64,000 bases of DNA from Lepas anatifera (Eukaryota > Arthropoda > Thecostraca > Lepadidae). Where the stretch lies: the NCBI GenBank assembly GCA_034440635.1, contig JAOTON010000975.1, positions 1,178,001-1,242,000 on the forward strand. Direction: 5' to 3'. This document shows positions 1 to 11,866 of the stretch, in pieces. The notes below the pieces were generated by a model. That model was not told where the DNA came from. It worked only from the letters and a program-made list of their open reading frames with translations, and did not search any database. Made by a program: the position numbers and the translations under genes. Numbering within the stretch: position 1 is the first letter of the stretch; the number at the start of each line of letters is the position of its first letter.

Positions 1-108
1 CAGGTTTTGCCGGTCAAAAGTGGCGCCCCCTTGTCCGGATGGCGCCCCGCCCCGGGAAGGTGCACCCTAATCGGCATTCCTGAATCCGCCTATGAGCCAT
101 GGTCGTGG
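1..108 (+). repeat. Fragment of a dispersed GC-rich repeat
   Basis: The first 108 bases resemble 22970-23092. Both carry short GGCGCCCC-like blocks separated by about 20 bases, followed by TCGGCA..CC and a TCCGCCTATG / TCTGCCTATG end. The left part runs off the window edge. The GGCGG-type end suggests a hAT-like MITE terminus, but neither an opposite end nor a target duplication is visible. Confidence 0.4.
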
Positions 109-109
109 C

Positions 110-411
110 TATGGTGTCAAATGCTGTATTTTGTTTCGTTTAAAAGTTATATACACAAACTTATTTGAAAATATGACCTCTAGTGATATCTGGTGATCTC
201 GAATGCTGTTTATAAAATTGATAAAGTAGTTTGACATTGAAGATATTAACTAGATCAATAAAACTTCAAAATAATATAGATCACCATTACTCCCACACAT
301 CCCTAAACGTTTTTCCAACCCTCTTGGGTTTTTTAGATCTCTGAGAGGGGGGGCCTTTATGGGAGCTTCCTCTACTGCATGTTGAAGCCAGACCCCTCTC
401 CACTCCACGTG
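110..411 (+). mobile_element. TTAA-type element, right end only
   Basis: From about base 160 the sequence follows 3985-4184, the right part of the complete element at 3278-4184. It has the same order of TGACC-rich text, a CACCAT...CCCACAC stretch, the GTTTTTC(C/T)AACCCTCTT block and a terminal GACCCCCTC-type module ending at TTAA (412-415). The left part of the element is missing. That TTAA is shared with the next element. Confidence 0.6.
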
Positions 412-1100
412 TTAACACGCGCATTGACGGGGGCGGGTACCCGCCTCCCCCTCGGGTTATTCGGAGATAGTAGAAAAACGGCGGCGCGCAGCGCCGCCGT
501 ACTTGGTATGCCTTTTCCCTCATCATTTTTACAACTTCTGTGAAAATTTTAAGGTTAGGTCATCTCAGGTCAGGTCACCAGTACAGGTCAAGTGACCCGA
601 CCTCAAAAAAAATTTAAGATAGCATAAGTCGGAGCAGGGTGAACTTATCCCATTGAAACTCGTATCACATAATGGCCCCACCTAGTTCTTTAAAATGTGT
701 TCCGGTATTTTTTATATCGATGACCTAAGGTCAGGTACGAGGCATGACCTCTCCATTGTAAATACATGGAAAAATGGTTTTTACGGAATAACTCAGTAAC
801 GGATGGTGATAGAGCATTTATTTTAGCTGCATTAGACTAGCCTGGGCTTTGCAGTTCTAATTATATGCATTTTATATAATTTGACCCTGACCTGACCTCA
901 GGTCAGGTCAAATCCTTGATTTGACCTAGCAAGGTCAAATTATATATCATTCGATTCGGCTTGCTGAGAGGATTCATATAGTTCAAGTCGTTTTGCTCTA
1001 TCTTTACTTGTTCAGATTTAATGGCCGAAAAACTGAAAGTACATGTTATCCCTATGACGGCATGTTTTGACCTCTCGTGACTTTAAATGTGACTTGACAA

Positions 1101-3111
1101 CAGAGGTGCAGAAAGTATACTGGCTGTCACAAACTCAATGCGACATATGCCTCCTCTGTCACACAAAGCTGGAAATGATAATTTTATACTTGAATACTAT
1201 TTCCGATATGCTGAATGTCATCTACCTGTCTCTTACTTTTTGCAACTGACAAGGTTCAAGCACCAAGCCATTACCGCATGAAAGTATTAAACTGTGTTTT
1301 CATTTTTAGATCATGTTTATGTTTTGGAAGGAAAATTTCCAATTATGGATCATTGTTTTCAGTGCTGGGATCATAACTATTATTGGCAACTCTGACTGCA
1401 GTTTCCCAACGACATGCATTTCCTTTTTGAAGAAGTTTCCATTTTTGGAAGGAGTGTTTCCAATTATGGTACATTTCCCATGATTAAATGTGGCAATTAT
1501 CATGAAAATTATAATTGGGAACTAATCTATAAATGGGAGCGTACACCTACACACAATTGGGAACCCTGATCACAGCTTCCCCCTCCCACTGAACTTCCAT
1601 CTCACATATCAACAAAAGGGACAAAAATGTCAATGTCAACATAGGATTTGGATCTACCTAAAATGTGTTGGTAAAGTGGACCTTAGGTAGCATTTTTATA
1701 GCCAGATCAAATGCTTAAAATTTCCCCAACACCTGATTATCACCTGCCTGGTCGTTCCTTCTTGCAGTAAAAACTCTGAGGCAACTACCCTGCATAGATG
1801 TAAAATTATGTCTATTGGCCTATTGGTACAGAGGTATTGGAAATCTCATACCAAAGAAAGATCCAGTGTATAAGTCAAAATCCTGCTTTAACTCCAGGCA
1901 GTTCAGGTCCTGTGTGTTGCTTACTACCACTGGTAGTAAGCAACACACCCCCAACCAGCGTTTTTCAAAGTCCCTTTCTTTCTGAGATTTATTTTCTGTG
2001 ATTTTCTGAGATGAGAAGGGGGTCTACTAGGCCCCCTCTAGTGCACGTTAGTGCCAGGCCCTCTCCAGTGTGTGTTTTAACACTTTGTGGAGGACTGCAT
2101 TGGCGCACATTTGCTATCTGTACAATATTGACATGGTAATTTGATCATGAAACCTCACCTGAATTACTGTTGTTGCCAGTCTGCTGCTGGCGCCAACTCT
2201 CCCAACTTCCTCCAGCTCCAAATCTACCTAACCAATCTTGATCTAGGGCACAAATAAGGTAAGGCACAAGCAAGCTAAGGAATGAAAACCAAGTTTAATG
2301 TGTGAAAGTGCATCAGAATCAAAGTAGCCTACATTCATCTTAGATTAGCCATGGGCAGCACTATTTATTCCAGCTAGTTTTAGCCTGCACTTATCTCAGA
2401 TATACCTAATAAATATGCCCTCAACAGAAGTAGCTTCCCACTTTTTCAAATTTTTGTGGCTCTACATCACACAAACATTGCGAACTTGTGTTGTCGCTGT
2501 TGCGTAGTTTAGGTAGAATTGCTGCCCAGCTATGTTTATTTCTTTCACTCATTTAGTACTTTTCCTAGTAGCTTTTAGGCGTACTTGATACTAAATTCAA
2601 AGAAATAGGGACCGCTAAATCGAAGATACTCAAACTTTAAATATTATTTAACCTGACAAAATGGACAGAAAAGTACTTGATAACGTATCTGCGTTATCTT
2701 TAATGCCTTAAATATGCCCACAATCATGTATTTATCGAAAAAATTGACTGTCACATTTCGGGCATCTAGGCGGCAACTTTCTGGCAACTACTAACAATCG
2801 GCGCCATTGGGCTGCATGTTAAAATCTGGCAACTGTGACAGCGGTTTCCGGGTTTTCTGCAGCGGGGTCTCTCGTTTTAGTAGAAACTGAACACAGTACC
2901 AATATTGTATCACTGATGGTACGCTGTGCAATTGAAGGACAGAGTTGCTAAATTAAAATATTCGCTACACGTTTCATTCTGTATTTCGAAAATGTGTGGT
3001 TTGATTTTGAACCATACTGTCACGATCGCTATTTTGTCACACTTATGACCTCAACAATCATAAATGTGTCACAAACTCCAGTAGCCGAGTTGGCAAGTTT
3101 CTGCACCTCTG
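1101..3111 (+). mobile_element. hAT-like element, copy 1 (non-autonomous)
   Basis: The ends are inverted: CAGAGGTGCAGAAA at the left and its complement TTTCTGCACCTCTG at the right. An identical 8-bp duplication CTTGACAA flanks the element (1093-1100 and 3112-3119). Eight-base duplications and CAG-starting ends are typical of hAT elements. At 2011 bp it holds no long ORF and no recognisable transposase, so it is probably mobilised in trans. A 37-bp palindrome lies at 1912-1948. A TTAA-type terminal module (about 2005-2083) inside it is an old fossil insertion also present in copy 2 (31110-35676). Calling it hAT rests on end structure only. Confidence 0.85.
1912..1948. repeat. Perfect palindrome inside the hAT
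   Basis: Two 18-base arms (GTGTGTTGCTTACTACCA and its exact complement) surround a single C. The same palindrome is intact in the second copy at 31773-31809 although the flanks have diverged. It could fold into a tight hairpin. Confidence 0.9.
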
Positions 3112-3277
3112 CTTGACAAAAAGATGGTTCAAATGTTTTCGATGGAGAAGTGGATGGACAGCCCAACGCCGTTTACTGTTTTTCGCTACCTACCGTGGTT
3201 CTCGAGATCTTGGGGGGCGGGTACCCGCCCCCCGTCAATGCGAAGGTGGCTCAGACCCCTGTCAATGCGCGTGTTAA

Positions 3278-4184
3278 CACGCGCACTGGAAGGGCCTCGA
3301 GGCCCCCCACCTGTTTTTCTAAGGTGGCCGGAGAACCGCTTGCAGCGGAAAAACGAAACTTGGCCACATTTAACAGAATTTAATAGCGCGTCGATTGGTG
3401 AAGACTTTTGAAAATCGGCCGAAAATTGTTTGACTTATAGGCTTTCAAAGTCAGACCTGCATTTTGAGATCGCCGTAAACGCGCGGTCGGACCAGTTAGC
3501 TTGCATTGAAGTCCGAGTGGTGACGTCATAACGTCATATAAGCGGGACTATATGTCAAGGTCACTTCACATGAAAGTCAAGGTCAAGTTCAAAGGTCACA
3601 GGTCAAGGTCATATCTGTACTTTCAAGGTCACTGACCACTGCGCGTCCGGCCAAATGAGGTTACCCCGTCTGACATATATTATGCTATGACGTCATCGGT
3701 AGGGTACCCCAATACAAAGGTCAAGGTCAAAGGTCAAGGTCAAAGGTCATTGGGAAAGGTCAATTCTCATTTCCCGCCAAACAGTGGCTACAGTGTTAGT
3801 CAAAGTGTAAATAATAAGTAGTATACCATATGGTGACCTTAAAGGTCAATGACCTTGAATGACCTTTGACCCAAAAGTTGTGGGGAAGCCTCTTTGAGAC
3901 CTCTTCTATGAACCTTGTCCGCCTTTAGCTTATTCCCGCCATTTTCCTGCATAATCACAGCATTTATCAATCGATACCAGCATGGCCAATATTTGACCTT
4001 TACGACCTCGTTTGACCTTGAAGATATTGACCTAGGTCAATGAAAATTGGTCATCATGTATATCACCATAGCCCCACCCACCTACCAAGTGGCGTTTTTC
4101 TAACCCTCTTAGTTGCCGAGATCTTAGGGGGCCTACCAGGCCCCCTCCAGTGCGCGTTAGTGCCAGACCCCCTCAGTGCGGGTG
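3278..4184 (+). mobile_element. AGGTCA-rich TTAA element, complete copy
   Basis: It starts at the TTAA shared with the preceding element (3274-3277) and ends at TTAA 4185-4188. Its ends are built from CGCGCACTGG-type modules: left CGCGCACTGGAAGGGCC, right GGCCCCCTCCAGTGCGCG. The block 3558-3762 holds 12 AGGTCA hexamers in the same direction, and the opposite-strand form TGACCT dominates 3835-4030. Inverted relatives lie at 28067-28463 and 41833-43511. No coding capacity is apparent; the short ORFs crossing it have no recognisable domain. Confidence 0.72.
3558..3762 (+). repeat. AGGTCA hexamer array
   Basis: Twelve AGGTCA hexamers lie in about 205 bases. Five of them (3718-3749) form a ladder with gaps of 0, 1, 0 and 1 base, giving alternating DR0 and DR1 arrangements. 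AGGTCA is the half-site of nuclear hormone receptors, DR1 suits RXR/HNF4-type dimers and TCAAGGTCA suits FTZ-F1/ERR-type monomers. Binding is inferred, not shown. Confidence 0.85.
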
Positions 4185-4188
4185 TTAA

Positions 4189-5243
4189 ACACTAAATCCC
4201 CAACCCCTGCAATTGGGCAGCTGGCCTGTTGGTGTAGCGGATAAATAATTCATTCCAATTCAGTATAAGATTCCACGTCTGCGAGCACTCGAAAGCAAAA
4301 CAAGTAGTGGATACATTTATTGGTATATGAATATCATTCGTCGACTCAGTCGAGCCCACGAGGAGCTGAAGTTCAGAGGTCGCGTGGTCAAATCCTTCGG
4401 TGATGCAGCTTGAAGCTTTCAGCAAGGGACAGAACGAGCCTCTGAATTATAATTCAGAACCTAAAATGTTGAGTGCATTTCATTATTTCAACATACTCAA
4501 AAAAAGTATCACCATACCAAAAAAGTGTAAGAACGCACGCTTAAAATCTTAATCGGAGGAAGGAACCCTGGTGCCCGTCCTGCTAAGGAACACCCTTTTT
4601 AGTAAAACTCCCTAAGATTTTCATAGGGGACAAGCACGTCCTGAGCAGGGCCAATACAAGCTCTAATAAATTTCACCAAAAACTGATAAAGATAATCAGA
4701 TTGAATTTAATTTCAAGTTTCCTCTTTCATTCACTGAAGTTAAAAACACTCCATTGAGTGCACTGATCAGGTTTTAGAGACGGTGGGATGGCCGACCCTT
4801 AAAGGTCACTGCATAGACGTGAAAACACAATGTGCCTGAACAATAACCCAGGCTCATTTTTGCTATGACTTCACATAACGTACCGTGGGGTTATTTACAA
4901 TTAAAGATGAAAAACCGTTCGGAGTTACCGTCAATCATAGATAGTGCCTTTAAAATGATCCTCTAAAATAGGGCTGGAATTGGTGTTAACATGCAAAAGA
5001 ATTGATGAGCGTGTAGATTGGTGTGAACCTTGTATAGAATTTGTGTGTGTTCTGTGTACAATTTGTATTTTTTGTCTTTTACCATGTCTTAGCACCTTTT
5101 GGACTTTTTGTGGTTTAGGCGTTTTAGTTTCTGGACTTGGCATCTTTTGCCTTTTTGGGTTGTCTTCGTCATAGATATTAGCCTTTTTTAATTTTTCGGC
5201 CGACGGGCGGGTTGTTTGAGTAGGTTTGAAGTCTTCTAGCGCT
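4189..5243. other. Unassigned, possible SINE remnant at 4210-4410
   Basis: The start has a tRNA-like phrase (TTGGTGTAGCGGATAAATAA near 4230) and, 150 bases on, a box-B-like TGGTCAAATCC near 4388. The spacing is too long for a simple tRNA head, so a SINE is only possible. The rest (4420-5243) shows no gene or repeat that I can name. Confidence 0.3.
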
Positions 5244-5247
5244 TTAA

Positions 5248-6422
5248 CCCTTGCCCCGGTGGCGGGTACGAGCCACCTTCGCCCTGGTGGGGGGCTAAAA
5301 AGACCCTCCACGATCTGAAAAACTAAAAAGCTAGAAAAAACGCAAAACGGCAATCGAAAGCTCTTCAAAAATTATATCGAAAATACTTCGGTCATTTTTC
5401 TTGTCAGGTCAATATCAAGGTCACCAGAGGTCAAAATAGGTCAAAATCGCTAATATGAGGTGTACTACGAAAACCCCATATATCTCAAACTATGATAGTT
5501 GGAAACATTTTTCTAACACCATTCGAAAGCCCTTGAGTTTCTCTTTCATTATAGTGGCATTCGTTTTCGTGTCAGGTCAAAGCCTAGGGAGCTACAGGTC
5601 ACTGAATATTGGGCATATTCTTGGGAATGTTCATAGCCACCCATGCATAAGCGCGTTTCCTTTTTTGCTAATAACTTCCACACCAAACAAGATACAGCCA
5701 TAGTTGATGCACCATTGCAATCCTCTAGTCAATACGAATCGAATGATATATAATATTGCTATCCCAGGTCAAATTTAAGAATTTGACCTGACCCAGGTCG
5801 ACGGTCTGACCCAACTTGACCTGGTATAGTCATGATGTATGTATATCATTTGACTTGCAGTGACTATACAAACAGTCTGGTGACAAAATAAAAGTTCTAT
5901 TTTAGTTTATTCAAAATTTATAGAGTAAAACACCAAAAAATGCTTATTTGACCTAAGGTGACCTTAAGTCAGAATTTTTGGCATCACCTTCAGAAAATGG
6001 GCTAAGAGCAAGCCGTAACCGATGTTTGAAGTTGATTCTATCCATACTTACTGAGAAAAGCTCATTTCGTGCTTTTCCCCATGCATTGACAATGGGGAGG
6101 TCACGCTCTGCACATGACCTTAGGTCAAAAATATCAAAAATCCTGGAACAAATGTTGTAGCTCCTGGTAGGTCCAATATGTGGTATGAGTTTTAACTTGA
6201 TCGATTAACCCTTCTTTTAGTTATGCGGTCCTAAGCATTTTTGAGGTGAGGTCACTTCACATGGCCTGGTGACCTGACCTGATATGACCTTGAGCTAAAA
6301 TTTTCAGGAAAGATGTAAAAATGACGAAGGAATAGCATGACTAAGTTTGGGCGCTGCGCGCCGCCCTTTTTATCACTTTGGAAAAACCCGAGGGGGTCTA
6401 AAGACCCCCACCCGGGCGAAGG
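5248..6422 (+). mobile_element. AGGTCA-rich TTAA element
   Basis: TTAA lies at 5244-5247 and 6423-6426. The left end begins CCCTTGCCCCGGTGG and the right end, read inversely, begins CCTTCGCCCGGGTGG. Both are followed by a hairpin-like block (TCTTT/AAAGA flanked by GGGG/CCCC). The interior contains many TGACCT/AGGTCA hexamers (5400-5830, 5945-6300). A right-truncated relative is at 28468-28975. No protein domain is recognised. Confidence 0.72.
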
Positions 6423-6426
6423 TTAA

Positions 6427-6957
6427 GTCTTCTGTTCTATCATCTTTTTAGGTTCCAAGGTCACTCCCACAGCACACTGCGTGTGGTACCATCCTACCCT
6501 TAGCAGGCTTTCCAAGGACTTATAATATGGAGAGGATATCATTATAATTTTTATAGGTCAATGACCTTGATTGACCTACCTGGAGTCTGAAGTTCTAGAG
6601 ATCATCCTATGGAACCTTCCCTCCATAATTATCCGTATTCAGTGTATTGAATTTTTTATACAATCACTACATTTTACAGTAGATACCCAGTAGAGTCCAA
6701 CTTTCACTTTGACAACGTTGTTTGGACTTTAAACTTGTTGACCCAAGCCGATGGAAGTTAATAATAACGCAGATCCCCATAGTCACACAAGACGGCAGAC
6801 TAAATTTTGTCGCAAGTGTCTACAATAAATGTTTTCTAAATTTAAGTTGAACAACAAAATGGCGTGGCGTATTCCTAAACCCCTTTTGGTTTTCAAGATC
6901 AAGGTGGCGCTTTAGCACCCTCTTTGATACGGGTGTAAATGCACGGTACGGGTGTCA
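6427..6957 (+). mobile_element. TTAA-type element, left-truncated
   Basis: It begins right at the TTAA of its neighbour. The stretch 6558-6640 follows 3843-3930 (AGGTCAATGACCTTGA, then GGAACCTT..CC and TTATCC). The right end has degenerate terminal modules (GTGGCGCTTTAGCACC, GGGTGTAAATGCACGG, GGGTGTCAGCA), where the final TTAA has become TCAG. The left half of the element is absent. Confidence 0.5.
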
Positions 6958-7187
6958 GCATGGAGCTGTCAGTTGAGGGTACGAGTCTCGCACAGCACGG
7001 CTCGTGGGCCCAGTCCCACCATCGCGTCCCGAGGGTTGGGTGCGTCGTCGGACTCGTGTGACCTGCGATTCATTCAAGCAATCGCCTACAGAATATGAAG
7101 GATTTGACCGATTAAAGCGCCTCGCAAGCCTACAGTCCCGAATTATCGTGGCGGTTATGTGAATGACTAATGGCGGTTAGACGTTAA

Positions 7188-8173
7188 CCCTCGCCCCACC
7201 GGGGGGCCATCGATGCCCCCCCACCTAAGGTTTATTCGGGATAGTAGAAAAACGAGGTGCAGCACCGCGGTTGAGAGCTTTATCTCTCACGCCGTCCTTT
7301 TCCCATCATTCCTGAAATTGTTTACTTCGGGTCAACTAAGGGCAAGTCACCAGGCGAGGTCAACCAGGGTCACCTCACTTTAACTTCTGAGCTCTATAAG
7401 AGCTACATTTCTTAATCGAACAATTTGCAACTTCCTACACTTCACGATTCGATTTTGTGACCTGAGGTCAGGTCACGAGGTGACCTCTCCCATTGAAAAA
7501 GCATGGGGAAAAGCTGTCCTATAATCTAAGCCACAAAAACGATTGAAAGTGCTCGGCTTGCTCAGAAAAGCGTTCTTGGACACCCTTTCACGGATCCCAA
7601 GGGTCATATTTGCCCTTTGACCTTTTCAAGGTCATCCAAGGTCACCAGGGTTCAAAAACAGTATTTTGACAATAAATTTTGACCCAATTAAGCTAGAGCA
7701 CTGAATCAAACACCGTGTATGTCTCGTCACTAGCTTTCATTTGATGTGCGGGAAGGTCACTTTCTGTCCTTTCGTGACCTTAGGTCATATTGGGTCACGA
7801 GGTGACCTCTGGAGGTCAAACCACTTGCCAGAGGTCATGACATTCCATATAGCGGAAAAAGGTCTGGAATTTTCTTATCAAATGCACTTTACCAGATTTC
7901 AATAGCTCTAATTGCATAAGAGTTATGACCAGTTTGCTTAAGCATTGCGTATTTGAGTGAAAATAGCCTATCGTGACCTAACTTGACCTCTGGAGGTCAA
8001 ACCATTGACCTGAGCGCTTAAACATGACAAGTAATTTCTTACTGAATTCACGCGAACTTTCTAATGCACTTTGCAGATTTTCGCTAACTCCCATATTTTC
8101 GGAGTTAGAGGGTGGGACCATCGATGGTCCCCGGTGGGGCGAAGGTGGCGCCGGACCCCCGGTGGGGCGCGGG
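7188..8173 (+). mobile_element. AGGTCA-rich TTAA element, CCCTCGCC subfamily
   Basis: TTAA is at 7184-7187; the right site has become TTCA (8174-8177). The ends are inverted: left CCCTCGCCCCACCGGGG, right read inversely CCCGCGCCCCACCGGGG, each followed by CCATCGATGG-type palindromes. The right end carries the module twice. Interior blocks (7320-7660, 7770-8010) contain many TGACCT/AGGTCA hexamers. A direct copy lies at 27042-28062 and an inverted one at 28977-29868, aligning over nearly the whole length. CCCT beside TTAA is the usual piggyBac end pattern. Confidence 0.78.
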
Positions 8174-8177
8174 TTCA

Positions 8178-9180
8178 GCATGTCCTTATCGTTTTGGTCG
8201 AAAAGTACGTGATCCTCAAGTTTGGAAGTCCTTTTTCGGACCTCCCCTATTCGCTTCTTGGGAAAGTGTTGACTTTGGGCCGACTACGAACGTAGACTTT
8301 GGAACCCGTCCCAGAGGTCTAGCTGCTTCTCCCTTCCGGTGACACGTGACCGGTGTGTTTTCAATAACAAGATGAAAACCTGACGAGGGAAAGGGGAGCA
8401 GAAATATCAAAATGCCACTTCTTTCTCAGAACTCTAGCAGCAGGTTCTTATGGACAGAGTGTCAAATACTTTTGGTAGAAAGCCATAATCACAATGGTTT
8501 AATCATAATTATGATCTAATTCAATATTAATTTTTCTAACCTAAAATGTAATTACATAAGATTACTTTAAGAATTGACAATCTAACTATAATAATTAATG
8601 AAATCATATCTTATTTGAAATGATAAATTTATTATATCATAATAATTCATAGGATTCTTAACACGTTTTTTTTCTTGAATAATTCATACTCTGCTCTGCA
8701 GAAGTGGAATCTTAACGGCTGATTTAGTTCAGTGGCAATGCCTGGATCAGCCCGTGGGTCTTCGTTGGTGACGTCTCGTCTGGTCAGTCCTCCAGCCCTC
8801 ACGGCCCCTTGGACCTCAATGCTATAATATGCATTAGAGGACGGGAGGCACAAAAAACGGAGATGGGCTAGTGTGGACCTGAGCCAAGTCTTTTTAACAC
8901 TGACCCAAGGACGCCGGAACAGGGGAAGAGAGGAGTAGTGTAGGAGTGGGAGGAAGTGGACCTGACCACATACAAGAGACGGGGCCCCGCTCTCCGCTCC
9001 CTGCCCTCCCCCGCGCCCTTGAAGTTCGAGCCAACCGTCATAATTTCTTCGAAAGCAAGCATTGTTCATCATTTCGAGGGTGTTAGGTGAAATGCTGTCA
9101 ATTCACATCGGAGTTGTGCCTTTTTCTCCAGGTACGCTAACTATCGTGATCTTTCTATAATCATTATTCTCGACTTTCAC
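8178..9180. other. Unassigned region
   Basis: No gene is supported. 8500-8680 is AT-rich. A 141-codon frame on the minus strand (8647-9072) has no domain and an implausible composition. Confidence 0.4.
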
Positions 9181-9182
9181 AA

Positions 9183-9400
9183 CGATGTAGTGGCATACTT
9201 TGTACAGTGTTGCGTAGTTCATTTACGTGCCCAGACGTTGCGGGTTCGATCCCATCCAGAGGTATGTTTTAATACCTATTCTAGCCCAATCTCTTGGTTT
9301 CTCTCTGCCTCCTCCCGGACACCACAATCTCAAAGCGTTAATACTTAAACGAAGCCTTCCAGATTTAATTATGGCTGCACTTGAGAGTTTAGGATTTCTC
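9183..9400 (+). repeat. Possible tRNA-derived SINE head
   Basis: A perfect RNA polymerase III box B (GGTTCGATCCC, 9243-9253) sits about 55 bases after TAGTGGCATAC (about 9188), a weak box A. No matching copy is seen elsewhere in the window, and no tail or target duplication was resolved. Confidence 0.35.
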
Positions 9401-9799
9401 AAAATATATATTGAAGGGTTAAACTTGAAAGATGCTACCCATTTCTTTGTAGAGCCATTGTTCTCAATATGTCGAACGAGCCATACCAGCGGAAACAATA
9501 ACCACCACCCAAACAATGCAAAAAGGGCACGAGCTGCCAATATCTTGGATGGAGGTCCAGTGAGCACATGGTCAGTGGCCCAGGATGGTGGGTCTGGCGG
9601 GTGTCCAGGGTGCGGTGTGAGCTGCCGATCTGTGGCTGATGGTGCTGACCTGTCACCATCACCAGCGCTCCAGACGTGTTGACTCCACCGCCCCACGAGG
9701 CAGGGGAGACAGCGGCTCTGGCGGTAGCGGGCATGCTGGGGTGGATAGAAACGTCACGTTGTGCATAACAATTGTAAGTCTAGCTGCAGCGATATCAGA

Positions 9800-10103
9800 C
9801 ATTGGCGGACGCAGGAGGGGGGCATTCCGGTCATGCCCCTCCCTAAAGCGCTGGAGGGGGTCCAAACTATATTTTGCCCCCCCAAAGACCGGAGAAATTT
9901 TTGAAAAAAGGTGTTGACACTAGATCTGTAGAGCAGAAAAATATTCGCTCCCACCCCTCTTCCTCCCAGGAGAGCGATCATGTACTTAGAGAGATAGCTT
10001 ATACCAGGTCTGTCTAGCATCCGAATTGCACGTCCCAACCCCTCTCCCCCAGGAGAGGCAGACATGGGTTTGCCCCCCAAACTCGGGTCTGCGTCCGCCC
10101 CTG
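9800..10103. mobile_element. hAT-like MITE, GGCGGACGCAG ends
   Basis: A 304-bp element with inverted ends: left CATTGGCGGACGCAGGAGG, right inversely CAGGGGCGGACGCAGACCC. The flanks ATATCAGA and ATCAGAGA suggest an imperfect 8-bp duplication. The interior phrase AAAGGTGTTGACACTAG and the CCCAGGAGAGCGATCATGTA phrase recur in diverged form at 16850-17035, so it is one member of a family. It has no coding capacity. Confidence 0.6.
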
Positions 10104-11866
10104 ATCAGAGACTGATATGTAATTTGTGAAACTAAATATACTTGCGTTGTTGCAACGGTAGGGAAAAAATGATATGCTCATCTCGCATGAGTAATCTCCA
10201 ATATAAGCAGACGGGTTCCATGTAAGCTATTCTCGTCCAGCATCGGCTCCAAGAATCGTCGTAGTGATAAAAGCCTTCTGCGAAGGCATAGAATGGAACC
10301 AAATCATGATCTCCCTCACTTGAATTGTCCTGAGCTATGGACTTAGATTAAACTAATGTTTCCGAGAACGTTCAGAATTGACTATTCAGGGCCTCGATAA
10401 GATACGTGCGTATCATTCTTCAGACAAGGTCATTGTCAGTGTTAAGAATGATAATGTTCCACTCCGATGGGACTGTCAACACTGTTTCCGAAAGTTTAAG
10501 ATAAATCTTGACAAAATGAATGAGCGTTTCGTCCAACTCCTTTGAGAATGCTAAACTGTCAGGGTTCGCACGTCCAAACTGCCAAAACCGTATACCAAAT
10601 TCACTGCCACACAAATTTCAAATACATACATTATTTTGATACATTAAAACTAGCAGTGTAGGTTGCACGTCCTTTAAGCATAGGATATTAAATGGTTGTT
10701 TTTGTATTTTCATGAACTAACGGTGGGTCACGTCCAGGGGCGTCGTCGCATAATTCTGGCCATGGAACGGACGTAGGATTGGAAATAACTGACGGGGAGG
10801 GAGAAAGGGGAATACGAAATTTGAACATATTGGCTGTCTTTAAAACTGCTACCGATGTACTTCCCCGACACTAGGTTTAGGACAATTTACTTAAGTCCAC
10901 GCTGATAATAGGCAGAATATGAAAAATCTTAGGTTGGACCCCAACGTGTATTTTGCGTAATTTAATTATTTTTTAACTTTCCTGGCCAAATTTTTTTCTT
11001 TTGTATGCTTGTCCTGACTGCAGCGCTCTGCCCCACTATGTGTGCCTGCCCGCGCAACGACGCATGTTGCTCGCCCAATGTGCTACCACGGACGTTTTAC
11101 CTCACCTGCCTTACCTTATGGTCCACTTGTATGTACTTGTGTTCTTTCTTATGGGAAATATATATGTATGGATGCAACAATTTTATCAGAAGGCACCCTG
11201 ATTTCTCAGTTGAGGGAAACTTCCCCTTGTGCTTTCGGAATCCATTGTCGGTCCGCTGTGTCTGCTGCGAAATGCCTCGCTTTCAGCCATAGGACTGGTC
11301 GAAGACAAGACTCAGCTCAGTTCCATGACTTGTTGGACGCCTGTCGGCTCTAAAACATATAAAGTTTTGCTGCCCATGTTTGATAGATCGAGGCAAGTTT
11401 CATCGGTTTGTGCAGATTCCGTTGAGACGTATGAATCGTTCGTGCAAGAATAAGGCTAAGATAGTCGAACATTTATGAACCCGGAACTCTTTGTCGAGAG
11501 TACATCAGCCTTCACCTTGTCCAGCTTTTGACTGTTCAACGAAATCGTCGCTAAGGACACTAAGATGCATTGTTAATAAAATTAGCATAAGCTCGGTGTT
11601 GGGTATTGCCTAGTTCCAGTCCGCAATTCCACAATCGTGTACTACCTAAAATATATATCCGAATCAATATGAATCAATCTGAATCAATTTGAAGCTTTGG
11701 GATTTTTTTTACCTTTAAACTCTACGAATTTTAATTTTTCTCGCAATGAAAATGCCGTATAAGCCTTTTTCAGCACTCCCGAGCAGAGTTGCATCAGCCG
11801 GCTGTTGTCTTCCTAACGCACTCCTGCTGCCACCCGTGGACACGGGCGTGGGAAAGTGACGAACGG
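10104..11866. other. Unassigned region
   Basis: Several overlapping short frames occur at 11000-11450, without recognisable domains or splice structure. I see no repeat shared with the rest of the window. Confidence 0.4.

Larger units (their letters stand above)
416..3273 (+). mobile_element. AGGTCA-rich TTAA element, split by a hAT
   Basis: This non-autonomous DNA element is flanked by TTAA at 412-415 and 3274-3277. Its left end has a GTGTTAACACGCGCATTGAC module followed by a GGCGGGTACCCGCC palindrome. The right end carries the same modules (GGCGGGTACCCGCC near 3215, then repeated GTCAATGCG) in inverse order. The interior (540-1090) is full of AGGTCA/TGACCT hexamers. Removing the hAT at 1101-3111 plus one CTTGACAA copy restores an element of about 0.84 kb, and the split copy at 56086-59740 follows the same order across this point. 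No transposase is seen. TTAA ends suggest the piggyBac superfamily, which is an inference. Confidence 0.72.

Noticed and set aside
3558..3762. CRISPR array
   Set aside because: The repeats are short hexamers without unique spacers of constant length, in an animal-type genome.
3558..3762. A promoter or enhancer of a nearby gene
   Set aside because: No gene is adjacent and the array belongs to a dispersed transposon, so host regulation is unproven.
4931..5368. 145-codon minus-strand frame with an apparent signal peptide
   Set aside because: The hydrophobic start is read across the end of the TTAA element (5248), and the rest is low in information.
9223..9734. Overlapping frames of about 150 codons on both strands
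   Set aside because: No domain, no splice signals, and a SINE-like box B lies in the same place.
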